From Pseudeuparius sepicola (lineage: Eukaryota > Arthropoda > Insecta > Coleoptera > Anthribidae), in NCBI GenBank assembly GCA_963920635.1, contig OY987307.1, positions 20,909,735-20,973,734 on the forward strand: a DNA stretch of 64,000 bases, in the 5' to 3' direction. This document shows, one piece after another, positions 47,471 through 58,727 of the stretch; the stretch's first letter is position 1; every line of letters starts with the position of its first letter. The notes beneath the pieces are model-generated. The model was not told the DNA's origin. It saw nothing but the letters and a program-made list of their open reading frames with translations, and searched no databases. The translations under genes and the position numbers were made by a program.

Positions 47471-48108
47471 CAGATGACATTGCCGAAAATTGTACGAGAG
47501 TAAAGTAGGTACCCTTATTTCAAAAAATTCAGCAAAAGGTTATTAAGAAAAGTGGTTTAGAATTAAAAGCTATGCCTAAATACCAAAAGATAGCCACCTA
47601 AGAACAAAGAATTTTTTCCTCAATAATTAATTTCCAGTTTTTTAATAAACATTTAAAATAAAAATTTTGCACCTTAAATGACAGTTTTTTAATATGCACA
47701 TTATCATTACTAATGTTTTAACTTGTTCCGGAGAATTTTTGCGAAATTTTAAAGTTTTGTTTATTATCGTTGCAACAAACATGAAGTTTGTGATTTCCTA
47801 AAAAATTAAAAATCTAAATAAATTTTACAAATATGCTTGAATTTGAACAAAGTTATGCGAAATTGATTTAATTTTGATAGATTTATGAAATTGTCTAGGG
47901 TGAATATTAAGACAATTTTTTTTAGAAAATTATGAATGTTTTTCAAAAAAATATATTTTTCTTCTTAGGAGGCCATGTTTCGGTATTTAGGCTTTTAACT
48001 TTTAATTCTATATATATAGACAACTTTTCTCAATAACATTTTGCTAAATTTTCTGAAATAAGGCTACTTTACTCTTGTACAACTTTTTGTATTTTTTGAC
48101 CTACCCTG
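47471..48108. mobile_element. Family G palindromic MITE, copy 1
   Basis: TA-flanked (47469-47470 and 48109-48110), 638 bp. The right end is CTACCCTG. The arms share TTGTAC.AGAGTAAAGTA, CCTTATTTC and GCCTAAATACC. Same end sequence and near-same length as the inner element at 56281-56911. Confidence 0.72.
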
Positions 48109-48324
48109 TACGCTGTTTGACTTGCAACCATTCTAAGTGCTCCTATATAGTATAATTATCGAACATGTACCAACTTTCGGGAGTATTTGTATTTTCGTTG
48201 TGCCAATAAATAAAAAAAATCCCATATCCCAATCCCGAAATATGATATTTTAAATTCAATAAGTAGGCACAAATTGTGTGTTTATTTAGATATAAGTAAT
48301 TAAAATATTGTTTAATATGAAGTT

Positions 48325-48513
48325 GTTGAATTTCAATTTAATATTGAATATTCCCAATTTGAAATTGTTTACTCTCAATTTGATATTGACTATTCCCAAT
48401 TTGAAGTTGTCTATTCCCAATTTGAAATTGATTAATCCCCATTTGAAGTTGACTATTCTCAATTTGAAGTTGTTTATTCCCAATTTGAAATTGAATATTC
48501 CCAATTTGAAGTT
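48325..48513 (-). repeat. 21-bp minisatellite block, copy 3 (9 units, inverted)
   Basis: The unit order on the minus strand follows that of copy 1 unit for unit over most of its length, including the odd GGGATTAATC unit and the terminal AATATTAAATTGAAA unit. The minus frame 48286-48591 reads NFKLGI-type heptads again. Confidence 0.9.
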
Positions 48514-50565
48514 GAAAAGGTACCCATGAAAATAAATATGCAATGAAAAAGTTATGACGTTAGTATTGACATCCCTATTGGAATTTTGCAAATGGGGTTA
48601 TCTAAACAGGTGAGATTACTCAACAGCTCCGCAAAATGTGTAAAACTAAAAAAATGGAACACTTGAAATATGCAGCAGCTGAAATGCAGATGCTGAAAAA
48701 GTTAAATGTTGAAGAATGTGCTTGTTGTGAAAAGGATCTGATCAACCAGCTGAACAAGCGAAAATTCTAGATATTATTTTGGAAGAGTATTTTGTAACGT
48801 ATGCAAGAATGAAAATAGAAAATTTTGTTTATAGCTCCAAAGCGAACCAATAATCCTCCATATGAAGAAGAAACTGAAAAATCTAATGCGTTTTATGCTT
48901 AATTACCCATTACACTACAACTAGCCATGGACTTCATTTCAAACCAAAAGGTACCAAATACTCTTGCTTGCTTTTTAGACTCGCTTTTCTTAAGAAAATG
49001 TATGGAAATATGCCGTGTGAACTTGTCAAATTAGAGGGACATAACAAACAAATATTTTATTTTATTTTGGATATTGAATTCATCGTAACAGACACATTTC
49101 CATGTTTTTATTTTATAAAAGATTCTGCAACAATGGTGTTTTGACATCAAACCACCGTGTAAATTTGTTTCGTCATGTGGTGCCAGTGGCGATCGCTTGA
49201 AACAGCGCTATGCACAGGTCTTTAATATAGTGTTGGTCCAGGTGAAAATTATTAAATAATGAAAAAAGGTTTTTTTTCTGCAAAACGAGAAGAGATAAAT
49301 ACAGATATGCTCATATCAGTCGAATCAGAAAAAAATAATCTATTTTCGAGGCCACAGCTAACTATGATTCACATTTAAAAAAACCTAAGTTTGTGTCATA
49401 TCTCAAAAACCAAGATAGCCATGGAAATGGGAGTAGGTCTATCGTATTCTACGTAAAAAAATCTACCCAATGCACTTTTCACTTTTATACCCTAGCACTA
49501 ATCGTTTTTGCGCTATGATATGAGGATTTAAAAAATCGTCAATATTCAGTTTTTTCAGGATATTTCAGGAACCACTCATAATTCTGCCCAATTTTGCCCA
49601 TTTAGCCGATATTGTATCTTTAGAAATAAAAAGGTTACCCGTATACGGTTCAACAAAATGGCCACCCTGTATATTGTCATTAAATCATATGATCATATAA
49701 ATTTTATAAAAAATATATATAAATATTTTGTACTCAGTGATTATTCTAGTAGCTAGATTACAAAACGTTTTAAACAAAATGTTTAAAAAAAACTCGCTAA
49801 TTTAATTAGAACTTAAAAGTGGTGAATTTTGGCAAGATACGTGAAAGTTTGATACTATTTCAATTTGTTATAATTCCTGATTTCAATTATTTAGTACTGG
49901 AAAATTTAATATAAGTAAATGTATGTTCTAAATAATGTTTGACGGTGCATCAACTTTCCATCAAACATAACAGAATTTTAAGGCGTCAGTTTGATTTTCT
50001 AGTGACATAAAATAGTTTCTACTAAGTTACAAGTTTAGTAAATTGTTTGCAATTTCATAAGTACCTAATAGGTATAAAAAAATAGCAAAAACCTAATATG
50101 TTAATAATAGAGCTTTCAAATGTGGTATACGGATGTAAACTTGAAAAAGCAACTCTGTTTTCAACTGGTGCATCATTAGATTTTATAAGGGAAGTTTTAA
50201 GTGGTGCCGTTAATATTCCTACTTTTAAAAGAATGTACTTTTTTATTTTCTTGCCTTTTCCGCATCTGCTTGGCCGACCGACAGCAGTCTCCTGCGGAAA
50301 ATGGATTTTCCGGACTTGTTAGGAAAATATTTATTTTTGTCAATTTTTCGTAGGATTGCCTCCAAGTTTTATTTCTCTAAACACAAAAACTTTAATTATT
50401 ATTCTTTCACATTTCAACAGTCAAATACGATTTTTAATAAGTCTTTCAAATGAAATAACATGTGTAATATGTGGCTTCGTGTAGGTATATTTTACATCGG
50501 CTAAATCACTAAAAAATATGAAATACTCTGGACTTGTAATTGTTTTTTTTAATAACTACAGTTTA
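48514..50565. other. Intergenic DNA with a coding-like relic near 48.6-48.77 kb
   Basis: From about 48604 to 48768 the plus strand reads GEITQQLRKMCKTKKMEHLK, then YAAAEMQMLKKLN..CACCEKD, a charged, coiled-coil-like stretch. It ends at a stop and is followed by stop-interrupted sequence. I do not recognise the family; it could be an accessory protein of a transposon. The 49.2-49.7 kb part contains shared short repeats (CACATTTAAAAAAACCTAAG resembles 62.45 kb) and a CACCCTGTA end near 49668. Confidence 0.35.
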
Positions 50566-50741
50566 CACTCTGTTCAACGAATGTTCATACCTACGTCACA
50601 ACACCTGTCCTTGTCTTACTCATGAATGTACGATGGATATCGGCAATACCGTCTCTAATAAAGAGATATCGGTCGTATATTCACGAGTCAGACAAGGACG
50701 GGACTTGTGACGTAGGTATGAACATTCGTTGAACAGAGTTT
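50566..50741. repeat. Palindromic element, about 176 bp
   Basis: CTCTGTTCAACGAATGTTCA on the left pairs with TGAACATTCGTTGAACAGAG on the right; pairing continues through TACCTACGTCACAA and CCTTGTCT. Loop near 50631-50665. A foldback MITE by structure. Confidence 0.8.
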
Positions 50742-51648
50742 ACGTGTTTTTAAACAGTAAAAATAAAGATTTGTGACAATCCTACTAAAAATATTTTTTG
50801 ACAATATTGATTAGGTACCTATATCACATTATTTTAAGTAATTGTTATTTTTAACGAAACTTGGTATACAAACCCATTTCGTATAGTCCCGAATCCAAAG
50901 AAGTAGGTAGTCAGTTTTTAGTTGAAAAATCTCTAAATAATTTTTGTCATTCTTTACTACAAAAAATTCGCAGTAGGCCTTGAAAATTGATATTAAGACC
51001 TGAAATTTTGCACCAAAACCTATCTTTAGTAAAAAAATTACGGGGTGCTTCCCTTTCAAAAGGGACACCCTGTAGAAATATCACACCTGTCACAGTTGCC
51101 TTACTCTGTACCTGGTGTGAAACTTGGTAACGATACTTTCACCCGTCACATATAAGTGCTAATCTAATTTCGCGAAATCCACTTCATCATTTCCGTCCGA
51201 ATGTATATAATATATTTTTGAGAAGGAACATTAATTACGTCCAGGGCCGGACCCGAAAGGCCTTTTTCTAAATAATTGCTCGGACTCGCTGAATGGGGCC
51301 CCTCATCTTTTGAGAGGCTCCTTTTTAATATCGCCCGGCTAATTTAAAAGACATACACGGGGCCGCGCGTTGGCTTCAACTTGACAGATACTGTTCGTAT
51401 TCAAGGGGGAGAAAATGTTTTCGGGTCCGCGTTTTTGATGTCGAGTCGCGTACCTGCGCGTGAATATTTTAAATAGAAATATTTTAATGGGAGATTTTAG
51501 GTCGAGCTGCTTTCACGAATTTGAGAAAAGCACCTATATGCAGTTATCAACAAATAAATGATAACTTCGACCTTATCGCATTAGATATTAGATGCGAAAG
51601 AATAGTTCATGAGCTTATCATACCTACAATATTTTTTGTTCGATATTA
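50742..51648. other. Intergenic DNA with a GC-rich island at 51.24-51.48 kb
   Basis: No gene. A GGGACACCCTGTAG end near 51061 marks another MITE terminus; its partner was not found. The island contains GGGCCGGACCCGAAAGGCC. Confidence 0.4.
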
Positions 51649-51650
51649 TA

Positions 51651-53258
51651 CACTCACCGGCACGAAAAACGGAGCACTTACAATTTTTATTTAAAAAATG
51701 TGAAATTTTAATACTTTGCGATGGTTTATTATTATAATAAGTTAAACGCAAACAACAACATGTTTTAAGTAATTTCTAATAACAATTGGGCGCTTTTTTT
51801 TAAATAAAAACTTTTGTTACAATTTAAAAAATTAGAACGATAAACCCACATTGGTGTTGTGGCAAAATGTCCTTAAATGAATCAAAACTTAAACGATTTT
51901 TGAGCAAAAACTAATGAGGAGCATTTTTAATAACGGGTATTACCCCCGCGAGCTCGAATGATTGCATGCATTCTCCGTGGCATGCCTAAAATCAAATGGC
52001 GAATGTCCTCTTGAGGAATAAGGTCCCATTCCTCTAAAAGAGCTTGTTTCAACTGATTTATGGTTAAAGGAGCATGAACACGACTTCGCATTCTTCGCCC
52101 AAGCATGTCCCAAACATGTTCAATCGGGTTCGCATCTGGACTTAACGCTGGCCACTCCAAAACAGGAATGTTTACATCATTTAAATACTGTTGAGTGATT
52201 CTTGCGGTATGAGGTCTGGCATTATCATGCATCAGAAGAAAGTTATTTCCAATAAAATCAACATACGGGACAACAAAATCTTGGAGAATTTCATCAATGT
52301 ACCTGGCAGCAGTTAAGGAGCCTCTTGGAACGATGTACAACTCAGTGTGTGCCTCCAGAGAAATTTCAGCCCACACCATTACTGAACCTCCTTGGTATCC
52401 TACTCTAGGACTGAAGGTACATTCTGCAAAACGCTCTTGTGGTCTTCGCCATACTCTCTCGCGACCATCTGGAGATCGCAGGCTAAACCTGGACTCATCA
52501 GTAAATAAAATTCGCCCCCAATCATTTTCACCCCAGTGCTCATGATTTTTGGCAAACCGAAGTCGCGCAACACGATGACGCCTAAGAAGCTCTGGACCTG
52601 TTGCAGGTCTACGACTGGTAAGATTGGCTTCTCCAAGTCTTCGTCTAACTGTACGTTCGCTTACATTGGTATCCCGAACATGATGAAGTCTATTTCTGAT
52701 TTCTACAGCTGTAGCACGACGATCTCGTAGACTTTGCAAGAGGATGAAGCGATCATCATGAGCGTTAGTTTTTCGTTGGGGACCAGTTCCAGGTCGTCTG
52801 GTGTAAGCTCTAGTTTCCAAAAAACGTGTATAAATACGGTGCACAGTGCTATTGGATACGGCATATTGTTGGGCAACATATCGCTCAGTTCTTCCGTCTT
52901 GAAGCAACGCAACAATAGCAGCCGCTGTTTCAGGATTAACAGCCATATTTTTACCTTAAATAAACGCAGTACAGCTTTGAACTGTTTCACTTCTTTAAAC
53001 TCAGACTTGTCAAAACAATAAAAACAAAAGAAAAGTCATGGCCAACTAAGACTTGTGTACTTTTTAATTTTTGGAAATTTTTATTCAAAACAGTCTAGTC
53101 TTGCTTTTCAAATAAACGTTTAATTGTTGTTAGATATTACTTAAAACATGTTGTTGTTTGCTTTTAACTTATTATAATAATAAACCATTGCAAAGTATTA
53201 AAATTTTACATTTTTTAAATAAAAATTATAAGTGCTCCGTTTTTCGTGCCGGTGAGTG
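51651..53258 (-). mobile_element. Complete Tc1-like DNA transposon, 1608 bp
   Basis: Both ends are CACTCACCGGCACGAAAAAC in inverted orientation with TA duplications at 51649-51650 and 53259-53260. The TIRs run for about 140 bp with only a handful of differences (for example AACAACAACATGTTTTAAGT in both). One gene, on the minus strand, fills the interior. Long TIRs with a TA target site and a DD34E transposase place it in the Tc1 family. Near-identical TIRs and an open frame mean it is young; it may still be mobile or was until recently. Confidence 0.95.
51927..52946 (-). CDS. Tc1-like transposase, DD34E, apparently intact
   Basis: Cut-and-paste transposase that binds the element's TIRs in the nucleus and inserts at TA. 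It is 339 residues, the usual Tc1 length (about 340). Residues 1-45 form the first helix-turn-helix (VAQQYAVSNSTVHRIYTRF). A basic linker at 49-60 (RRPGTGPQRKT) stands where Tc1 proteins have the GRPR hook. Residues 70-115 form the second helix-turn-helix (ATAVEIRNRL, VSERTVRRRL). The RNase H-like domain has Asp150 in ILFTDESRF, Asp241 in MHDNARPH and Glu276 in DANPIEHVWD; 34 residues separate the last two, hence DD34E. GGSVMVWAEI (186-195) matches the family's GSVMVWG block with Ala for Gly. The start at 52946 is the first Met after the upstream stop and matches the family's usual N-terminus. The stop falls 276 bp inside the end of the element. No frameshift or internal stop. Longest reading frame in the window. 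Confidence 0.95.
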   Translation of the reverse strand: MAVNPETAAAIVALLQDGRTERYVAQQYAVSNSTVHRIYTRFLETRAYTRRPGTGPQRKTNAHDDRFILLQSLRDRRATAVEIRNRLHHVRDTNVSERTVRRRLGEANLTSRRPATGPELLRRHRVARLRFAKNHEHWGENDWGRILFTDESRFSLRSPDGRERVWRRPQERFAECTFSPRVGYQGGSVMVWAEISLEAHTELYIVPRGSLTAARYIDEILQDFVVPYVDFIGNNFLLMHDNARPHTARITQQYLNDVNIPVLEWPALSPDANPIEHVWDMLGRRMRSRVHAPLTINQLKQALLEEWDLIPQEDIRHLILGMPRRMHAIIRARGGNTRY

Positions 53259-53260
53259 TA

Positions 53261-55316
53261 TATTTAAAAAAGTAGAAAATTAAAGTCATAAGGATACTTA
53301 CTGTTCATTGTTTCATTACAATAAATCTTAGTTACCTATGAACTTCTAGTTAGTCTTGGAAAGAGAAAACTATTGAACTGGCAATGTGCTTGTGCCATTA
53401 TAGTTTTAATTGTTTTAATAAAAGAAATACAACAAAAATGAAGATTCCTCTGAATAATGTATTGCGATATACGAGTACACCTCCGAAGATAAGAGCAGCA
53501 AATTTAGTTAGCTTAAGTTAATGCTACAATTTGTCGGGATTTAGAACTCGACGTAAATGATATTGATATACGACGGAAAAGTAGGTACCTGTGCGGACGC
53601 TCACGGACCAATCAGACAAACACATCAACAAACCGTGCAAATGTCCTTTTTGATCTTAGATTTCGCCAGAAAAATGTCAATATTTGAGACAAACATAAAT
53701 AAATTGAAGTGTTACATTATTTCACATCATGTCAATACTTTGGCACTGATAATCTACAATTTAAATCCACATCCATATAGGTACACTTTTGTACACTTGT
53801 ATGTCAAACTTCCTATATTTATAGAAAATATTTTCCAAATCTAAATAACAAGTATTATTTATAATTTTTTGTTAAATATAACCTCATAATTATATTAGTC
53901 TTCGTAAATATTTTATTTACCATGCATATTAATGTATAATGTTATTATAATCATACAATTTTTATATTATGTGCATGTGCAATGTGCATGCCTATATATT
54001 GCTCTGTTGCATTATTTACTCTATAGCTCTATTTATTCGAACTGAGTTCTATTTTCGTAATTTCCAATAATTTTAAATAGAATCTGTTGCATAATTAAAT
54101 ATTTGACTTATATATGAATTGACTATTGTTTACAAACGCTTATAATATTATTTATTACCGTTTGTTTCAGAATTACCTAAAGTGGTTCAAGAATGCTATA
54201 TGGTAACCTAGGTGAGTTGTAAATATTCGAAAAAGAGTGGACATCTAGGATCAAGATTTTATTCAATGACCGGAAGAATGTCCTACCTACGCAACAAATG
54301 TTTTTTTTTTATTTTGCGCCGAAATATAAAAAAACTGGCTATGGGGCTACATTAAGCATGCCCTGAAACCAAAATAGTACCCGCGAGATTCCCGAGAAAT
54401 CCCGGTATAAGAGAGGGAATCAAAACCAAAACCAAAGTTAAAATAATAAACTTTTACTTATGTTACATTCTACAGCCTGGTGCTCATTGAACCTAAAAAA
54501 AGATAATCTCGGGAAATATAATTATTATCATGACGTGAAGTATTATATCTTTTTCCTGATGTGCGTCTATCGACTCTGCAAAACACTTTCATGTTTTAGA
54601 ATTTATTATTCTTCAATTTTTGTATATTGTACATTTGTTAATAAGGTGCCTGATTTGCATAACGTCCTTGATATAACACCTTTGAGTAAAGAACCCCAAG
54701 AAGAAGCAAATTTGGACTTAACGCTCGACGGTGATGCACTTTCCGTTTTTACAGTGGCGTGCACCGTTGAGGTGTTTCGACGAACTAATCGAGGCAGAAA
54801 TCCTAATTTTTCGTGAAATCAGTACCTATACATAATATAGGCAAAACATTATAAGGCACGCTTATGTCTTTAAGTTTAGAGATCCTTGATAATACAGCAA
54901 TTCTAATTTTAAATTTCCAATTATGAAGAGGTAACAAAAGAAACAACCTTTATTTGTTACTCGGGCATAGAGGCATCCCAAGTAACATTTTCGATTACCT
55001 TTAGTAACCATTAGTTTTATAACAGCTTTATAATAATATCTAATAAAAGCAACTAAATGTTTCTAAAGGTTTATAAGCGTCTTCTAAATGACCGGTTACT
55101 GATAGGTTTATAATAAGGTCACGATCTAGTGTTTGTAACCTTTTTAATAAAATCTTGAGTACCTGTTACCAAAAGTTTTATAAACGAGTTACATAATGGT
55201 ATTGGAAACTACTTTATAAAACCTGTAGGGCTAGGTTTTATAGGGATAATTTTAAACATCTTTTTGTTCCTTCTGCGAAATTAAGAGATTGCTATATAAC
55301 TTCTAAGAGCTATATA
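53261..55316. other. Intergenic DNA
   Basis: AT-rich, no supported gene. The 118-codon frame at 54460-54816 ends in an acidic then basic stretch (TPLSKEPQEEANLDLTLDGD, then FRRTNRGRNPNFS). I do not recognise it; it might be a relic or an exon but has no second line of evidence. From about 54960 to 55260 a TTATAAAACC-rich segment begins that resembles 58.5-58.74 kb, so an older element may span the intervening insertions. Confidence 0.35.
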
Positions 55317-55318
55317 TA

Positions 55319-56027
55319 CAGGGTGAGTCACATCTAAAGTCAGAGCCGAAAACACAAGGTACAACTCGCTAAAATAAGCACATATGCTTAATAAACATTA
55401 GCCCAAAAAAGCTTGGTTCTCCATATACAGCGTGTTGAAAAATTTCCTAAAATAACATATTTTTTTAATTTCTTTCGATCCCATTTAGGAATTTCAACCA
55501 AATTTGGTACACATTATACACTGGACGGTTGCCATTTTGTGGAATAATTTGACCCCGTTCCGATCACCAGCGGCGTAGATACAAATAGTTACTGTAAATA
55601 ATTGTAGAAAAAAAGTAGTACGGCCCTGTGCAAAACCAAAAACTTTGCCTTTTTTGGATAGCCTATTTAATTTGGAACAAAAAGTGCCTCTTGGTATTTT
55701 TTTATTTCTGGTACAGTTTCTTCGTAATTTCGGATTTTTTAAACTAGTGTCAAGGTGATTATGCTGGCATTTTAAATAAAATTATTTGTATCTACGCCGC
55801 TGCTCATCTGAACAGGGCCAAATTATTGCACAAAATGACAACCCATAATATGTATAAAATAATTCCTAAACGGGCTAGAAAAAAATTAAAAAATATTTGG
55901 AAAAGCTTCAACACTCTGTATATGGAGAACCAAGCGTTTTTGAGCTAATGTTTATTAAGCATATGTGCTTATTTTAGCGAATTCTACCTTGTGTTTTCGG
56001 CTCTGCCTTTAGATGTGACTCACCCTG
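55319..56027. mobile_element. Family E palindromic MITE, copy 3 (709 bp)
   Basis: CAGGGTGAGTCACATCTAAA at the left and its complement at the right, TA on both sides. Inner blocks match the 7.1- and 9.1-kb copies (CCAGCGGCGTAGATACAAAT; CTTGGTTCTCCATATACAG). Confidence 0.88.
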
Positions 56028-56140
56028 TATATAATGGTCTTCTCCAAATCAATTATAAACCTCAAGTAATATCAACCCCCTTATGCAACTGAACAAAATT
56101 ATTTCGATCTACGCATATGCCTCAAAACATGGAGGTTATA

Positions 56141-57051
56141 CAGTGTCTGCCAGAAAGTTGGATACAAATGGGAATTTTCTTTATTTGAAGTTTCTCAAAA
56201 AAAATATTCTTGATAAAAGTTGGTGCTTGTACTTAAACTCAAAATCCACCCGCAAAAATTTTGAAATTTCTATTCGTATACAGGGTAGGTTGAAAAATAT
56301 GAAAATTCCTCAAGAGTAAAGTACCCTTATTTTTAGAACTACATCAGAGTGGCACTGAGAAAAGTTGTTTGTAATCTCAAGAAAATGTCAAATATGAATT
56401 CACAGCCACCTACTCAAAAGAAAAAAATTCACACTTGCGCATTTTTTACTCATCACGCTGTATAATACATAATGTTAGATATGTATTTTGAGGCACATCT
56501 TGGAGCATGACAGTACGATACCAATGATTTTTGTTTACGTTTAACTAGCATCTTAAAAACATTTAATAACTGAAAGTTCTGCAAAGTTTGTCGTTTTTTT
56601 GTATCCAGGTAAAATACTCCTACAATTTCAAACATAACATAGCATCTAATCTGTGGAACATAAAAATATTTTAATAGAGCAACAATTTAAGAGTTATTTA
56701 ATAAATGAGAATTCAACTATAAAAATTATACAGCGTGATGAATAAAAAATGCGAAAAGTGTGATTTTTTTTCTTTTGAGTAGGTGGCTGTGAGTTCATAT
56801 TTGACATTGTCTTGAGATTCCAAACAACTTTTCTTAGTGCCATTCTGATGTAGTTCTAAAAATAGGGGTACTTTACTCTTGAGAAATTTTCATATTTTTC
56901 AACCTACCCTGTATACGAATCGAAATTTCAAAATTTTTGCGGGTGGATTTTGAGTTTAAGCACAAGCACCAACTTTTATCAAGAATTCTTTTTTTGAGAA
57001 ACTGCAAATAAAGAAAATTCCCCTTTGTATCCAACTTTCTGGCAGACACTG
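56141..57051. mobile_element. Outer palindromic MITE (CAGTGTCTGCCAG ends) with a family G insert at its centre
   Basis: Ends CAGTGTCTGCCAGAAAGTTG and complement, TA outside (56139-56140, 57052-57053). The two outer halves are each about 140 bp and pair with one another. Where they would meet, ATTCG-TA-CGAAT, a second element is inserted at the central TA. Confidence 0.85.
56281..56911. mobile_element. Family G palindromic MITE, copy 2, nested
   Basis: CAGGGTAGGTTGAAAAATAT at the left and complement at the right, TA both sides. It has two inverted 180-bp arms (56281-56460 and 56731-56911) whose inner ends are CAGCGTGATGA and complement, again next to TA. A 270-bp unpaired AT-rich centre (56461-56730) lies between. 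A relative without the outer shell is at 47471-48108. Confidence 0.82.
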
Positions 57052-57272
57052 TATATAGCTTATGAATACATTCTAACGATACTCTTGTTATACATTATAC
57101 ATGAAGTACATACATTTTTCTGTAGTTAGTCTCTTATAATAAGACCATAAAATCAAGTAAGAGAACTTCAAAAACTTAAACGGTAAAACAAAATAACAAT
57201 AAGTAATTAAAATCACAAAACAGACGTTGAATAATTATTATTTATTTTATTCACTGTCACTTATATTTTCTT

Positions 57273-57314
57273 CCCTATTTCGCCCCTATTTCGCCCCTAT
57301 TTCGCCCCTATTTC
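57273..57314. repeat. 12-bp minisatellite, about 3.5 units
   Basis: TTTCGCCCCTAT repeated head to tail, with a degenerate first unit (TTCCCTAT). Confidence 0.9.
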
Positions 57315-57554
57315 TTTGTGCAATTTGCCCATACGCTCGGTACAACTGATAAACTGGAATTATTTTTGCTAGGTTCTTGTGGTTGTAAAATTTTTAATGT
57401 CATTTTGCTCGTAAAACACGCAAAATACCTAATCACAATTATTAATAATGTTTCTGATGCAGGTAGTAAAACTAAATATCGCTTTTTACAGAATATGGGC
57501 GTGCTACTCTGGGTTGTATAAGGGTTACTTGTAGTCTACAAGTAACTATTGATA

Positions 57555-58392
57555 CAGTGGCGCACCCAGAAAATATGATTGGGGGGGGGGGGGCAACTCA
57601 GAGCCGTCAGACATAAGCTTTAGGCAGGGCAAATGACTTTCCAGTCAGGGCAGTGAGTACACATTTGAGAAGTGAGGGAGAGGTACCTAGAGGACGGTAC
57701 TTTGTCGGTGGAGAGAGGGGGGGGTAAAAAAAAGGAATTTAACCTTCGATATTAGATACAAATCGCGCCGCAGGCGGAAATTTGTGAAATTTTCAAGGTC
57801 AAATATAATATGAACATGAAAATTTTTTTGCTAATTATGCGGGCCCATAATCGTTTGTGCAGTAAGCAAGAATACTTTTTAAAACCGGACAATAAAGATT
57901 ATTGTTTTTTTAAGCGGGCAATAAAAAGTGTACTTAGAGGTGTCTGCATACTAAAATGCGCCGAAGGCAATTTTTTTAGGAAATTTAAAGGCAAATTCAG
58001 TTTCAATGAAGTATAACAAATAAAAAAAATCAACACGATGTCTTTTTTACTCTTTTTTTTTTCTCAATGGTGCAGCGCCTTATCTACGGCTCTGGTGAGG
58101 TGAGGTGAACTTGTGGCTCAGGCAGGACAAACATTCTGCCAGGCAGCTCCCCCCCTGATTACGGCCCTGGGTCAACTTAAAAAGCTTGACGTAGTACATA
58201 AAAAATATTTTATGATTCAAAGAAATTTCCAAAATATGAAAAATATCAGATATTAGCCAGTCAGTGCGCAATAATTGCCGAGGGTCGCACAGCGGACAGT
58301 ACATCTACGATACCACCCTCGAGAATTTTTAAAATATGGAAGGTCTGGGGGGGGCCGAGGCCCCCGCCCCCCCCCCCCTGGGTGCGCCACTG
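57555..58392. mobile_element. hAT-like non-autonomous element, 838 bp
   Basis: Perfect 15-bp TIRs CAGTGGCGCACCCAG. A perfect 8-bp target duplication TATTGATA stands at 57547-57554 and 58393-58400. The 8-bp duplication and CAGTGG start are typical of hAT transposons. G-runs next to the left end and C-runs next to the right end are symmetrical subterminal features. No transposase domain; the 68-codon frame at 57810-58016 is unrecognised. Confidence 0.88.
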
Positions 58393-58512
58393 TATTGATA
58401 ATATCTACAAGTTGTAGATATTATCAATAGTTGCAAAATTTGCTTTTAGTTTTATTAAAGTATCGCTCGAACTTTTATAAGGTTTTCAGGATGACACTAA
58501 AATTGGTGATTA

Positions 58513-58727
58513 GAGTTACCTGAAGTTATTACAATGTATCTTTCAGCAACCACATTTTTATAACAGTTGTGGGGTACATTATAAAACCTATAGTGAAATC
58601 TATTACCAAAGGTAATTGGTGAGTTACCTAAAGTTATATTACTATGTAACTTTCAGCAACCACAATATTAGAACATTTGTGGGGTACATTATAAAACCTA
58701 CGGTAACATCTATTACCAAAGGTTTTT
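58513..58727. repeat. Two-copy tandem duplication, about 107-bp unit
   Basis: GAGTTACCTGAAGTTAT... at 58513 and GAGTTACCTAAAGTTAT... at 58621. Both contain TTTCAGCAACCACA, TGTGGGGTACATTATAAAAC and ATCTATTACCAAAGGT. Confidence 0.85.

Noticed and set aside
52297..53021. Frames of 64-95 codons overlapping the Tc1 transposase on both strands
   Set aside because: Shadows of the real 339-codon gene.
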